The notes: generated by a model not told the origin, from the sequence alone. A stretch of 64,000 nucleotides of DNA from an uncultured Muribaculaceae bacterium (GCA_910578385.1 CAJTQV010000003.1:195051-259050); one strand, 5' to 3'. Numbered from the stretch's first letter, positions 1 to 9,671 are shown. Numbers and translations: made by a program.

Positions 1-1
1 G

Positions 2-1609
2 GACCTCGAATTCGGTACAGGCGGTCTGCGCGGCATCATGGGTGCCGGTACCAACCGCATGAATATCTACACCGTGGGTGCAGCAACCCAGGGTCTCGCA
101 AACTACCTCAAGGACACATTCAAGGAACTTCCCCAGATTTCTGTGGCCGTAGGTCATGATGTGCGTAACAACTCACGCAAGTTTGCCGAGCTGACCGCAA
201 AGGTGTTTGCCGCAAACGGAATCAAGGTATATCTTTTCGACGGTCCCTGCCCGACTCCGGAGGTGTCCTACGCCATCCGCAAGCTCGGTTGCCAGAGCGG
301 TGTCATGGTGACAGCCAGCCACAACCCGAAAGAGTACAACGGTTACAAGGCATACTGGAGCGACGGTGCGCAGATGATCGCTCCCCACGATGTCAAGACC
401 ATCGAGTATGTTAATGCCATCACATCTGTTGACCAGATCAAGTTCGATGCTGACGAGGCTCTTATCCAGACCATCGGCAAGGACATCGACGACCAGTATC
501 TCGCCGACATCCACAAGCTCAGCCTTGACCCCGAGGTAGACAAGAAGCACCATGACATGAAGATTGTCTATACCCCGATTCATGGTACAGGGCTCCGTCT
601 TGTTTTCGACTCTCTCAAACTCTGGGGCTTCGACAATGTTATCCACGTTCCGGAGCAGGATGTTCAGAGTGGAGACTTCCCCACCGTGGTTTCGCCCAAC
701 CCCGAGAACTCCGAGGCTATGACCATGGGTATCGCCAAGGCCAAGGAGACAGGAGCAAGTCTCGTGCTCGCTTCCGACCCCGATGCTGACCGTGTAGGTC
801 TCGTGGTTCGCGACAAGGAGGGCAACTATCAGCTCGTGAACGGTAACCAGATCTGTATGCTCCTCATCTACTATCTGATCACTCAGAATGTGGAGAAGGG
901 TCTGCTCAACGGCAACGAGTATGTTGTCAAGACAATCGTCACAACCGAGGCTATCAAGCGTATCGCCGATGCCAACAACATCCGCATGTTCGACTGCTAT
1001 ACCGGCTTCAAGTGGATTGCCGACGTGATGCGCAACATGGAGTCAACCGGACGTTACATAGGTGGTGGCGAGGAGAGCTACGGCTTCCTCCCCGAGACTT
1101 TCGTACGCGACAAGGACTCAGTTTCTACCAACTCACTCATCGCCGAGTGTGCCGCATGGGCTGCCGACAAGGGCATGAACCTCTACGAGCTTCTCGTTGA
1201 CATCTATGCTCAGTATGGTTTCTCACGCGAACGTGGAGTGAGCGTTGTCCGTCCGGGCAAGACCGGTGCCGAGGAGATTGTGGCCATGATGAAGAACTTC
1301 CGTGAGAATCCCCCCAAGACACTTGCCGGAAGCCCTGTGACCTGCATCAAGGACTATTCCGATCTCAACTGCCGCAATCTCAAGGATGGCTCGGTAGAGA
1401 AGATGGACTTCCCGACAACGTCGAACGTTCTCCAGTTCTTCACCGAAGCCGGCGACAAGGTTTCTGTGCGTCCTTCAGGCACAGAGCCCAAGATCAAGTT
1501 CTACGTCGAAGTCCGCGAGGATATGCCCTCTAAGGAGAAATACGAGGAGACCGTAGCAGCTGCCGAGAAGCACATCGACCAGGTGCTCGCCGACCTCGGT
1601 GTGAAGTAA
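2..1609 (+). CDS. Phosphohexomutase (phosphoglucomutase/phosphomannomutase family), 5' partial
   Basis: Interconverts hexose-1-phosphate and hexose-6-phosphate in the cytoplasm, feeding glycolysis, glycan and nucleotide-sugar synthesis. The reading frame is open from base 2, and the residues before the first ATG at 38 (LEFGTGGLRG) are a conserved family motif, so the true start lies outside the window. All four alpha-D-phosphohexomutase signatures are visible: the phosphoserine loop TASHNP (serine codon near 317), the metal loop DPDADR near 777-795, the sugar-binding GGGEESYG near 1063, and the phosphate-binding RPSGTEPK near 1468. Only some 50-60 N-terminal residues appear to be missing against the usual 570-580. 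Substrate preference (glucose or mannose) cannot be told from sequence alone. A strong hairpin follows the stop. Confidence 0.93.
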   Translation, partial: DLEFGTGGLRGIMGAGTNRMNIYTVGAATQGLANYLKDTFKELPQISVAVGHDVRNNSRKFAELTAKVFAANGIKVYLFDGPCPTPEVSYAIRKLGCQSGVMVTASHNPKEYNGYKAYWSDGAQMIAPHDVKTIEYVNAITSVDQIKFDADEALIQTIGKDIDDQYLADIHKLSLDPEVDKKHHDMKIVYTPIHGTGLRLVFDSLKLWGFDNVIHVPEQDVQSGDFPTVVSPNPENSEAMTMGIAKAKETGASLVLASDPDADRVGLVVRDKEGNYQLVNGNQICMLLIYYLITQNVEKGLLNGNEYVVKTIVTTEAIKRIADANNIRMFDCYTGFKWIADVMRNMESTGRYIGGGEESYGFLPETFVRDKDSVSTNSLIAECAAWAADKGMNLYELLVDIYAQYGFSRERGVSVVRPGKTGAEEIVAMMKNFRENPPKTLAGSPVTCIKDYSDLNCRNLKDGSVEKMDFPTTSNVLQFFTEAGDKVSVRPSGTEPKIKFYVEVREDMPSKEKYEETVAAAEKHIDQVLADLGVK

Positions 1610-1630
1610 AAAGCTATAAGCCCTATATGG

Positions 1631-1657
1631 CCTATTAGACCTATTAGACCTATTAGC
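1631..1657. repeat. Three tandem 9-mers in an intergenic region
   Basis: Three adjacent copies of CCTATTAG(A/C) lie between the phosphohexomutase stop and the shared terminator. The unit is C-rich on the + strand, like the heptamer arrays elsewhere in the window. No function is evident. Confidence 0.7.
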
Positions 1658-1672
1658 CTCATAGAGCTACTT

Positions 1673-1708
1673 AAAAAGGAGCTATGCCGACCGGCATAGC
1701 TCCTTTTT
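1673..1708. terminator. Bidirectional terminator between convergent genes
   Basis: A 17-bp perfect inverted repeat (arms 1673-1689 and 1692-1708) starts with A5 and ends with T5. It therefore gives a GC-containing hairpin followed by a U run on both strands. It lies between the phosphohexomutase (+) and malQ (-), whose stops face each other. Confidence 0.85.
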
Positions 1709-1731
1709 AAGCATTATAGGGCTGATTGTTA

Positions 1732-4407
1732 TCAGCGGTTCGATTCCTCGATCTTGCGGGCGATCATGTTGTTGAATGTCTCCTGCGCCATAAGCTCCTC
1801 TACGCTGAGGTGCATACGGTAACGCCAGTAGTGACGCGGGTTCGCAGGCTCGTTGATCTGCTCTTCGGCCGGGTTCTGGCGACGGAGGTGACCGTCGGCT
1901 GAAAGCCAGTCCTGAAGCGGCAGTATGCAGAGCATCGAGGGACTCTTCAGCTGGAGGTCGATGATCTTGTCGCAGATCCAAGGCTCTGCAAAGTAGGGAG
2001 CCTCACCACCTTCATGCAGCACGTGGTTGTAGAATCTCTGCGAAACAGCGTGGTCAGCCTCCCACCATGCGCGGATACCGCCCATGTCGTGGGTCGAGGT
2101 CGTGCAGACGCTGTAGTAGGGGTAGTGCCAAGTGTCGCCGAACTCAGCTGTCGGGTCTTTCGGCATACGCTGAATCTCAAGGCTCAGGATCTCAAGCTGG
2201 TTCATGACCGCAGGTACGCAGTCGGGAATCATGCCGAGGTCCTCGCCACATGCAAGCATCGATGTCGAGTCGAGCAGCGGCGGAAGTTTCCACATAGCCT
2301 TGCCATACCAGAAGTCGTTGTGACGGTGGTAGAAGAAGTCGTTGTAGAGACGGTTGAAGCTCCACTTCGCGTAGTCGCTGAGCACACGGTACTGATATGT
2401 GTACTGTGCCGCGATGCGGGGATGATAGTGGCCTTTCTGATAGGGATCCTCGATGAAGAGCACATCGTCAATCACGCCGAGAAGAGCATTCTTCAGACGC
2501 TCGTTCTTCTCGGTCTGCTCCTGGGTTGCGAAATATTCCTCAACTTTCTGCTGTGTGTTGACAAAGGTCTTCAGACCGTAACGGTCACCGCCAATGCGGT
2601 CGAGGAAGAGCTCCTTGGCCTCCTCGCTGTATTCGCCGAAGAAGTCCGTTAGCATCCATTCGAGAATGAGCGGGTGAGTCTGTACATCCGCGTCAATCCA
2701 GAAGTCGTAGCTGTTACGCAGCTCCTCGGGCGAGAAAGGCATTGCCGGGTTGAAGTAACCCAACAGACCGTGCACTGCGTCCATAGGAATCTGCCAAATG
2801 CGGAAGAATCCGAGAATATGGTCTATGCGGTAAGCGTCGAAGTATTCCGACATCTTGCGGAAGCGGTCTTTCCACCACTGGAAGCCATCTTCGGCCATCG
2901 CATCCCAGTTGTAGGTCGGGAAGCCCCAGTTCTGTCCGAGTACAGAGAAGTCATCCGGCGGAGCGCCTGCCTGGCAGTCCATGTTGAACAGACGCGGTGA
3001 ACGCCATGCGTCAACGCTGAAACGGCTTATGCCGATTGGAATGTCTCCCTTGAGCACCACGCCGTTGGCATGTGCGTAGTCGCGAACCTCGCGCAGCTGG
3101 CGGTCAAGGTGATACTGAACGAAGTAGTGGTAGTCTATCTGCCGGCGGTGCGCGTCGATGAACTCAGCCACTTTCTTCTCGTCATATACTGAATACTCAC
3201 CCCATGCGAAGTGGTCGGGAGTGTGATATTCCTCGCGAAGTACGCACCATGCGGAGTAGGGGAGCAGCCAGTATTCGTTGGCGGCTACGAAATCCTTGTA
3301 CTCCTTGCGGCGTTTCACAGCACCGTTGTCCTGTGCGAAGATCTCGTGCAGATACTCTGACTTGGCATTGTTGACACGTTCGTAGTCAACGGTCTGGAGC
3401 ATGTTCAGCTCAAGACGCAGTTTCTCGTAATATGCCTTGCGCGCCTCATCCTTGATTTCACCCACAGCGTCGAGACGCATGTACATCGGGTGGAGGGCGA
3501 AGGTTGAGTTGGCCTTGTAGGGATACGAGTCAACCCATGTGCCGAGCATCGTAGTGTCGTTGATGGGGAGAATCTGAAGGATGTTCTGGCCGGTCTTCAC
3601 GCACCAGTCCACCATCTTCTTCATGTCCATGAAGTCGCCGACACCGAAGTCGTCCTCCGTGCGGATAGAGAACACCGGTATTGCTGTACCGGCACCCTTC
3701 CACTGACGTTTGGGATTGGCGAAGCGGGTACCGTCAATCACGACCTGCTCACCTTTGCCCTGGACGCGCACACCGTAGATGCGGTTGTTCATGGCCTCCC
3801 AGCCTACTGTCTCACCATCCTTGTCGAGAATGAGGAACTTGTACTCGAACGGTACTTTCAGCTTGTCGAGCGGAAGGTTGATTTCCCATACGGGGAAGTT
3901 ATGGTCGTTCATGCGGAGAGCGCGGCGGGGATCCCAGTCACCGAGATACTCACCCTCGCCTGTGACAGCCAGACATTCATCGGGCGCGATCATCGGAGCC
4001 TCGATGCGAATGTTGAGAGTGTCGGGAAGAGAAGGAAGCTGTCCGGCGCGGTTCTCGCGGCGGAGCATACCGTCGATAAATGCCGACGAATAGAAAGGCT
4101 TGTCACCCGGCATGTCGTGCCAGTTGTCGAAAATGAGATAGTCGGTTATGCCGGCACCGGCGCGGAATTTGTGATGCTCGCCCCATTCGAAGCGCCATGC
4201 ACGGTTCGCTGCCTTGACAACGAAGAAATAGTCGAAGTCGGCAGGCTCACCCTCTGTCTCAAGAGTGAATTGCCACATGTCGGGACTTACAAGGCTCATT
4301 TCCACGGCCTCGCGTGCATCGCCCGATCCGAGCGCGGGAGTCGTGCCGCAAAGATACACGCTCTCGCCCCAGTTGGTGTGGTAATTGATGTTGAAAGTAA
4401 TTTTCAT
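1732..4407 (-). CDS. malQ: 4-alpha-glucanotransferase (amylomaltase, GH77) with two CBM20 domains
   Basis: Disproportionates malto-oligosaccharides by moving alpha-1,4-glucan segments between chains, in cytoplasmic starch or maltodextrin use. At 891 residues it has the long DPE2-like layout: two N-terminal CBM20 starch-binding modules (about 1-110 and 128-235, each with the VxGxxxxLGxW-type core), then the GH77 barrel. Catalytic motifs are visible: RIDH (nucleophile Asp near residue 527), EDLG (general acid near 722) and THD (near 772). The gene begins 38 bp after the stop of the ribonucleotide reductase gene on the same strand, so read-through is possible. No starch-utilisation genes flank it. 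The family assignment is firm. Confidence 0.95.
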   Translation of the reverse strand: MKITFNINYHTNWGESVYLCGTTPALGSGDAREAVEMSLVSPDMWQFTLETEGEPADFDYFFVVKAANRAWRFEWGEHHKFRAGAGITDYLIFDNWHDMPGDKPFYSSAFIDGMLRRENRAGQLPSLPDTLNIRIEAPMIAPDECLAVTGEGEYLGDWDPRRALRMNDHNFPVWEINLPLDKLKVPFEYKFLILDKDGETVGWEAMNNRIYGVRVQGKGEQVVIDGTRFANPKRQWKGAGTAIPVFSIRTEDDFGVGDFMDMKKMVDWCVKTGQNILQILPINDTTMLGTWVDSYPYKANSTFALHPMYMRLDAVGEIKDEARKAYYEKLRLELNMLQTVDYERVNNAKSEYLHEIFAQDNGAVKRRKEYKDFVAANEYWLLPYSAWCVLREEYHTPDHFAWGEYSVYDEKKVAEFIDAHRRQIDYHYFVQYHLDRQLREVRDYAHANGVVLKGDIPIGISRFSVDAWRSPRLFNMDCQAGAPPDDFSVLGQNWGFPTYNWDAMAEDGFQWWKDRFRKMSEYFDAYRIDHILGFFRIWQIPMDAVHGLLGYFNPAMPFSPEELRNSYDFWIDADVQTHPLILEWMLTDFFGEYSEEAKELFLDRIGGDRYGLKTFVNTQQKVEEYFATQEQTEKNERLKNALLGVIDDVLFIEDPYQKGHYHPRIAAQYTYQYRVLSDYAKWSFNRLYNDFFYHRHNDFWYGKAMWKLPPLLDSTSMLACGEDLGMIPDCVPAVMNQLEILSLEIQRMPKDPTAEFGDTWHYPYYSVCTTSTHDMGGIRAWWEADHAVSQRFYNHVLHEGGEAPYFAEPWICDKIIDLQLKSPSMLCILPLQDWLSADGHLRRQNPAEEQINEPANPRHYWRYRMHLSVEELMAQETFNNMIARKIEESNR

Positions 4408-4445
4408 GAATTTATGCTTTAAGTTTTCAGTAGTCAGATTTCAGA

Positions 4446-6980
4446 TTAGCCGCACTTTGATGTGCCGCAGCTGGTGCAGATCAGACATCCTTCCTGATAG
4501 ACCAGGGTCTCAGCCCCGCAGTTGGGACACTTCTGGCCGCTCGCGACCATACCGTTGGTCATGTATTTCTTCAGAGCGCGTTCCACACCCATCTTCCATG
4601 TGTTGATGTTGGTGGAGTCGAGTTCAAGACCACCCACGAGTTTCAGCACCTGGTCGATCGGCATACCGTAACGGAGCACACCCGATATCAGCTTGGCGTA
4701 GTTCCAGAACTCGGGATTGAACTTCTCGCTCAGACCCTCGATTGTGGTCTTGTATCCGCGCTTGTTGATGAACTGGAAGTCATAACGCTTGTTCCCCTTC
4801 TCGTCAACGGTCTTGATAATCTTACCTTTGTTGACGCTCTTCGGGCAGAAGATGCCATCCTCGTCATCGGCCAGACCCGTGAAGATTTCATAGGGCTGGT
4901 TGTTGACAAGACCGACAAACGCAATCCATTTCTCCTTGTTGTTCTGGAAGCGTACCACATCGGCCTCAAGCTCGGCAGGACGCTTGGAGATATGTGCCGG
5001 AGTTGCTATCACAGGTATCTGCGGGGCTTTCGACTTGACCGACTCAAGCACATTGTTGCGTGAGCCGTCGCGATATACGGTGCATCCCTTGCAGCCGGCT
5101 TTCCAAGCCTCGACATAGAGACGGTTCACCAGGTCTTCTGTCACATCGGAGGGAAGGTTGATTGTTACCGAAATCGAGTGGTCAACCCACTTCTGAACCG
5201 CTCCCTGCATGCGTACTTTCTCCAGCCAGTCAACATCGTTTGAAGTAGCCTTGTAGTAGGGAGAGCGTGCCACAAGCTCCTCAATCTCCTCGGGTGTCAT
5301 GTTGCGCTTGGCCTCGATGCCGTTTATGCGCATCCATTCAAGAAACTTGTGGTGGTATACGATATACTCCTCGAATGCGTCGCCTACTTCGTCAACGAAG
5401 TCGATTTTCACGTCGGGGTCACCGGGGTTCACCTTGCGCTTGCGCTTGTAGACGGGGAGGAAGACCGGCTCGATACCCGATGAAGTCTGTGTCATGATTG
5501 AGGTCGTTCCGGTCGGGGCTATGGTGAGGCAGGCAATGTTACGGCGTCCGCTCTTCACCATGCGCTCGTAGAGCTCGGGGTCAGCCTCGCGCAGGCGTGC
5601 GATGTATGGATTGTTCTTCTCGCGCTCAGGGTCGAACACCTCGAAAGCTCCGCGCTCCTCAGCCATGACAACCGAAGCCCGGTAGTAGGCGAGTGCGAGA
5701 GCACGGTGTACCTTGACCGAGAACTCCGTGGCCTCGGGTGTGCCGTAGCGGAGACCCAGCGCGGCGATCATATCACCCTCGCCGGTCGTTCCGCAGCCAG
5801 TGCGACGTCCCTGAAGTGTTTTTGTGCGTATCTTTTTCCAGAGATTCAGCTCGGTGCTCTTCACCTCTGCGGTCTCCGGGTCTGATTCAATCTTCTCGAT
5901 GATGATGTCAATCTTCTCCATCTCGAGGTCGATTATGTCGTCCATTATCCGCTGTGCCTTACCGACATGGTCGGCGAAGAGCTCGAAATCAAACTCCGCC
6001 TCGGGGGTGAACGGATTGCGCACATAGCTGTAAAGGTTGATGGCTACCAGACGGCAGCTGTCGTAGGGGCAGAGAGGAATCTCGCCGCAGGGGTTGGTCG
6101 ATACTGTCTCGAAACCGAGATCGGCGTAGCAGTCGGGCACCGATTCGCGGCGTATTGTATCCCAGAACAGCACGCCGGGTTCGGCGCTTTTCCAGGCATT
6201 GTGTACGATCTTTTTCCAGAGGGCGGTCGCATCCGTCTCCTTTGTCACCATCGGACTTTCGGAGTTGATGGGGAACTGCTGTATGTATGGTGTGCCTTCG
6301 GTGGCGGCCTTCATGAATCCGTCGTCGATTTTGACAGAGACGTTAGCACCGGTCACTTTCCCCTCGGTCATCTTCGCGTCGATGAAGTCTTCGGCATCCG
6401 GATGCTTTATGCTCACGCTCATCATCAGTGCTCCGCGACGTCCATCCTGTGCCACCTCGCGGGTGGAGTTGCTGTAACGCTCCATGAACGGAACAAGCCC
6501 CGTAGACGTAAGCGCGGAGTTCTTCACGTCGCTGCCTTTCGGGCGGATGTGCGACAGGTCATGGCCTACACCTCCGCGACGCTTCATGAGCTGCACCTGC
6601 TCCTCGTCAATGCGGATTATGCCGCCGTAAGAGTCCGGGTGTCCGTCGAGACCGATAACAAAGCAGTTCGACAGCGAGCCGACCTGACGGTTGTTTCCTA
6701 TTCCGGCCATCGGGCTTCCCTGAGGAACGATGTACTTGAAATCCTTGAGAAGTCCGAACACTGTCTCCTCGCTCATCGGGTTTGGATACTTGTTCTCTAT
6801 GCGCACAATCTCTGATGCTATGCGGTGGTGCATGTCATCGGGTGTCAGCTCATAGAATGTTCCGTCGGAATCCTTGAGAGCATACTTGCTTGCCCACACA
6901 CGGGCGGCCAGCTCGTCACCCTTGAAGTATTCGAGGGTAGCGGCATAGACTTCGTTGTAGTTGTAATGTGTATCAGCCAT
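4446..6980 (-). CDS. nrdJ: Adenosylcobalamin-dependent ribonucleotide reductase (class II)
   Basis: Reduces ribonucleotides to deoxyribonucleotides with a cobalamin-generated thiyl radical, independent of oxygen. About 844 residues. An N-terminal cone-like region is followed by the 10-stranded barrel: SLSNCFV carries one redox cysteine, NPCGEIPL the thiyl cysteine, and APTGTTS matches the substrate-phosphate loop. The C-terminus ends in a Cys-rich zinc-ribbon/redox tail (CPNCG, CTSCG, final KCG). The ATG at 6980 is preferred; a GTG two codons upstream is in frame but less likely. I saw no cobalamin riboswitch in the leader, although the enzyme needs B12. A small hairpin (7038-7060) lies upstream. 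Confidence 0.96.
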   Translation of the reverse strand: MADTHYNYNEVYAATLEYFKGDELAARVWASKYALKDSDGTFYELTPDDMHHRIASEIVRIENKYPNPMSEETVFGLLKDFKYIVPQGSPMAGIGNNRQVGSLSNCFVIGLDGHPDSYGGIIRIDEEQVQLMKRRGGVGHDLSHIRPKGSDVKNSALTSTGLVPFMERYSNSTREVAQDGRRGALMMSVSIKHPDAEDFIDAKMTEGKVTGANVSVKIDDGFMKAATEGTPYIQQFPINSESPMVTKETDATALWKKIVHNAWKSAEPGVLFWDTIRRESVPDCYADLGFETVSTNPCGEIPLCPYDSCRLVAINLYSYVRNPFTPEAEFDFELFADHVGKAQRIMDDIIDLEMEKIDIIIEKIESDPETAEVKSTELNLWKKIRTKTLQGRRTGCGTTGEGDMIAALGLRYGTPEATEFSVKVHRALALAYYRASVVMAEERGAFEVFDPEREKNNPYIARLREADPELYERMVKSGRRNIACLTIAPTGTTSIMTQTSSGIEPVFLPVYKRKRKVNPGDPDVKIDFVDEVGDAFEEYIVYHHKFLEWMRINGIEAKRNMTPEEIEELVARSPYYKATSNDVDWLEKVRMQGAVQKWVDHSISVTINLPSDVTEDLVNRLYVEAWKAGCKGCTVYRDGSRNNVLESVKSKAPQIPVIATPAHISKRPAELEADVVRFQNNKEKWIAFVGLVNNQPYEIFTGLADDEDGIFCPKSVNKGKIIKTVDEKGNKRYDFQFINKRGYKTTIEGLSEKFNPEFWNYAKLISGVLRYGMPIDQVLKLVGGLELDSTNINTWKMGVERALKKYMTNGMVASGQKCPNCGAETLVYQEGCLICTSCGTSKCG

Positions 6981-7037
6981 TTCCACTTAGGCGTGCGAAA
7001 TTACGCGGGTTATTCGTTAGGTTATACTTATTCAGCC

Positions 7038-7060
7038 CCGCGCATTTACTGTCTGCGCGG
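7038..7060 (-). promoter_or_regulatory. Short hairpin in the nrdJ upstream region
   Basis: Arms CCGCGCA and TGCGCGG (7 bp) close a 9-nt loop about 60 bp upstream of the nrdJ start. A near-consensus -7 box (TAATTTCG on the minus strand, 6996-7003) lies closer to the gene, so the hairpin may be upstream of the transcript and could be an operator. Function is unproven. Confidence 0.3.
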
Positions 7061-7233
7061 AGGTGGGAAAAATATGGTGTAAAATTAACAAAAAAAAGTC
7101 AATTGAGCGTGGTTTTGAGAGACTTTTTTATTAACACCGCTTTTTCACCTGCATTCACACATAGGTCAGCCGAATCTGCTCTGACTTTGTTTCCGCCCGT
7201 TTTGGGCTGAATTCAGATTTCACGAATCCATGC

Positions 7234-7860
7234 TCAGTTCTGACAGAATCTGCGGGTGTTGTCAGCGCGTCCCTCTGTGTAACCCTCGGATGTCGTGGAC
7301 TGCAATCCCCCGGATGCTATTTTCTCTTTAGGCTCATAGAACATTATGAGGCTGATTTTGTGAGAGTCTTCTATGCCGTAGCAATTCTGTTCTGCCACGT
7401 ATACTCCACGGATATGGTTGGATTTCATCGTGTCGCGCACAGCACCGGCTTCAAGAAGCGCGAGCCGTCCGATACGCATCCCGTTTGAATAGACATCAAT
7501 CCATTCCACACCACTTTCGCGGCATGGTTCCAGACACAGCTCGTCGCCGGGGAGCAGCTTGTGCAACTCTTCGGCGCAGCAGCGGTTGTCGGGCCCGCAG
7601 GTCATTTCAAGGGTAAGGCATTGCTGATGGCAATGTTCACGTAGAATCCTGTCTATGCGGTCCGTCATGTCGTGGTATGCTTTCTCTCCGATGAGGTCAA
7701 CCGTGCGCAGGTCTTCATGGCGTGCACGCAGTTCCTCAATCATCTGTGTGCGTTTTTCATCGCGCTTCATCCTCGTCTCAAATCTTGCCTGCATGTTGAA
7801 TGCTACAGCGGCAAGAGCGACAATCAATATAATCAGTATCAGCTCATACATGGCAGTCAT
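7234..7860 (-). CDS. Membrane-anchored protein with a HIRAN-like domain
   Basis: Function unknown. Residues about 5-22 form one hydrophobic N-terminal helix, followed by a charged, helical (probably coiled-coil) stretch to about residue 70. Residues about 98-175 look like a HIRAN domain: LLPGDELCLEP, then a strand with YSNGMRIGRLAL, then a helix and VYVAEQNCYG. HIRAN domains are found in DNA-repair helicases and in small stand-alone bacterial proteins. Several cysteines (CHQQC, CGPDNRCC) lie between. The C-terminal 30 residues are polar. An alternative ATG three codons downstream is possible. It sits alone between nrdJ and the envelope operon. The HIRAN call is by eye and moderate. Confidence 0.6.
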   Translation of the reverse strand: MTAMYELILIILIVALAAVAFNMQARFETRMKRDEKRTQMIEELRARHEDLRTVDLIGEKAYHDMTDRIDRILREHCHQQCLTLEMTCGPDNRCCAEELHKLLPGDELCLEPCRESGVEWIDVYSNGMRIGRLALLEAGAVRDTMKSNHIRGVYVAEQNCYGIEDSHKISLIMFYEPKEKIASGGLQSTTSEGYTEGRADNTRRFCQN

Positions 7861-7932
7861 AATTTGTAATCTACATTTAAAACCATTCCGCAGCTGATAT
7901 GGATTAATCTGTTAGGCTTTTTTATGACGAAC

Positions 7933-7962
7933 CAGGGCGACCCGCTGTTGCGGATCGCCCTG
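7933..7962 (-). terminator. Hairpin terminator of the envelope operon
   Basis: CAGGGCGA pairs with TCGCCCTG, with an inner GC-rich stem and a TGTT loop. It lies about 40 bp beyond the stop of the T9SS-tail gene. The U run on the minus strand is poor, so termination efficiency is uncertain. Confidence 0.5.
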
Positions 7963-8000
7963 TATTTCATTTGTGTGCGCCTTGGAGCGCGTGGTGTCTG

Positions 8001-8687
8001 TTACTTCACGACGAGTTTGCCGCTCTTGTTGCCGAGGGTGTAGACATACACTCCCTTTGCGAGCGATGCAGTTGACACGGTGCCGTTGCCGATGACTGTC
8101 TGCTTGAGCACGCGGTTGCCGTCGGTAGTGTAGAGAGCGAGGTCGCTTGTTCCTTCCACGCTGTATTCGAGCGCGCCGCTCACACTCACGAGGCTGTCAC
8201 CCTTTTCGAATACCTTCACTGTACCGGCCTTGCCATCCTTGTTCATGATGAGAGTCATGGTTGCATAAACATCATCGTTGTCTGAATAGCCGACAAAGAA
8301 ACCGACTTCGACATCAGAGGGGATAACGTTACCGTCGCCCATGAAATGGAACTGAAGGAACTCAGGGCTGTTTGCTGCAAGGGGAATATTTTTGATATTC
8401 ATTACCGGTGCAGGAGCAGGACATACGCCACCGAGGCAAAGTGATATGCTCTGTCCTGTTGTACAGGTAGCCATGATGTCAACGTTTGCTGCTTCAGAAG
8501 TTACCACATACAACTGGGGCTCGAATGTCCACTCGGTATAATCCTCGTCTTCATAGATTTCCGGAGAGTTGTCCTCGATGGTCACTCCCTCTTCGAGCAC
8601 CTGGTCTCCAAGCATGAAGTGGATGCTCTGAGCCTGTGCACATGTCGCGAAAATTGCTGTTGCGACTGCCAAGTAAATTTTCTTCAT
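8001..8687 (-). CDS. Secreted protein with T9SS type A-like C-terminal sorting domain
   Basis: A 228-residue exported protein of unknown substrate. A signal peptide (about residues 1-19, ending AQA) precedes an acidic, beta-rich body with two cysteines in a CLGGVC motif. The last about 70 residues have the Por-secretion-tail pattern: a strand beginning LALYTTDGNRV, then GVYVYTL and a closing GKLVVK. Such tails direct proteins through the type IX secretion system. It is the last gene of a four-gene minus-strand series (TlpA-like, DUF6029, Omp28-like, this gene), 75 bp after the Omp28-like stop, and a hairpin follows. The T9SS assignment is from pattern only; no T9SS core genes are in the window. 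Confidence 0.75.
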   Translation of the reverse strand: MKKIYLAVATAIFATCAQAQSIHFMLGDQVLEEGVTIEDNSPEIYEDEDYTEWTFEPQLYVVTSEAANVDIMATCTTGQSISLCLGGVCPAPAPVMNIKNIPLAANSPEFLQFHFMGDGNVIPSDVEVGFFVGYSDNDDVYATMTLIMNKDGKAGTVKVFEKGDSLVSVSGALEYSVEGTSDLALYTTDGNRVLKQTVIGNGTVSTASLAKGVYVYTLGNKSGKLVVK

Positions 8688-8762
8688 ATTGTTTGTATTT
8701 AAAAAGTTTGTTTAAGTAAATCATTTTGTCAGTGCCGGTTTTACGACACTGACAAAAATCTT

Positions 8763-9659
8763 TTATTCCTCTGAATTGTTTTCTTCACCCTCGTCATCTG
8801 CATCTGCATCTTTGAAGAGAGGTACTTTTACAACCTGGAGCACTCCCGACGCATCGCTTGCAAACGCTACAATCGAGAGATTCTCGAGTTCCCAATGCTC
8901 CTTATTGGTCCATCGGGTGGCGATTGAACCTGTGATTTCCTGCTCGAATCCGGCTGTGAGGGAGTAGGGCTGTCCTTTCAGACCGTCGAAGATCTGAGCG
9001 CGGAACACGTTGTTGTGAACATAATCCTGAATAGTGACCGTGCCGTTGCGCTGCTGGGCAACGATGTTGTCCTCAAGAATCCAGAACTGGAAGTCTACAT
9101 TGCGCGTTGTGTTGCTCATTACGTGAGCTTTGGCTTCGATTGTGCCGAAATAACCGTCATTGCCGTCGTTGGGATCGGGTATATATTTGGCCTCCAGCTC
9201 GATGTTGACATCTGTCGCAACCTTAAGGGCGTCGCGGACTTTTGTTGACCAGAGTGTGTAGTTCACAGCATCTCCCGCCATATTTATGACACCCATCGGG
9301 AACTGCGTGATGCCGTACGATTCCATGATAGCGTTCCCTTCGGCGGTCATCAGTCCGACGCGTCCGTTATTGAAGTTTGTGCGTTGCACATCTATTCCGA
9401 ATGATCCGCAATGGATGCTGACTGCTATCACTTTGTCAGCACCGAACTGCTCTTCAAGCTGCTCGATTACCTCGTGAGCGGCCGGACAGTTCACGCAGTT
9501 CTGGCCGGTGAAGTCCTCAAGCAGGATGGCTCGTTCGGCAACAATCGCCTCGCCCAGTATGTAGCGGTCATCTTCGGCCACGTCATCGCATGATGTCAGC
9601 GCTATTGAAGACATCGCGACAGCTGCGGCCCCTATGAAAAGTCTGTATATAGTTTTCAT
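8763..9659 (-). CDS. Omp28-related outer-membrane lipoprotein with thioredoxin-like fold
   Basis: A 298-residue lipoprotein. The signal peptide ends in lipobox LTSC (Cys near residue 24) and is followed by acidic residues, as in surface-exposed Bacteroidota lipoproteins. The N-terminal half resembles the P. gingivalis Omp28 family: ILLEDFTGQNCVNCPAAH carries a thioredoxin-like CxxC (CVNC), and VIAVSIHCG and FPMG (cis-proline region) follow as in thioredoxin folds. The C-terminal half is a beta domain. It lies 12 bp after the DUF6029 gene and is probably co-transcribed. It may be a redox or adhesin-like partner of the adjacent exported proteins; that role is inference. Confidence 0.82.
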   Translation of the reverse strand: MKTIYRLFIGAAAVAMSSIALTSCDDVAEDDRYILGEAIVAERAILLEDFTGQNCVNCPAAHEVIEQLEEQFGADKVIAVSIHCGSFGIDVQRTNFNNGRVGLMTAEGNAIMESYGITQFPMGVINMAGDAVNYTLWSTKVRDALKVATDVNIELEAKYIPDPNDGNDGYFGTIEAKAHVMSNTTRNVDFQFWILEDNIVAQQRNGTVTIQDYVHNNVFRAQIFDGLKGQPYSLTAGFEQEITGSIATRWTNKEHWELENLSIVAFASDASGVLQVVKVPLFKDADADDEGEENNSEE

Positions 9660-9671
9660 CAGGTCTTTTTC

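Noticed and set aside
6981..7233. Cobalamin riboswitch before nrdJ
   Set aside because: I could not find the conserved B12-box core or its helices; only a simple 7-bp hairpin is visible.
1732..7860. Several 60-280-codon + strand frames opposite malQ and nrdJ
   Set aside because: Antisense shadows of conserved genes without their own signals.
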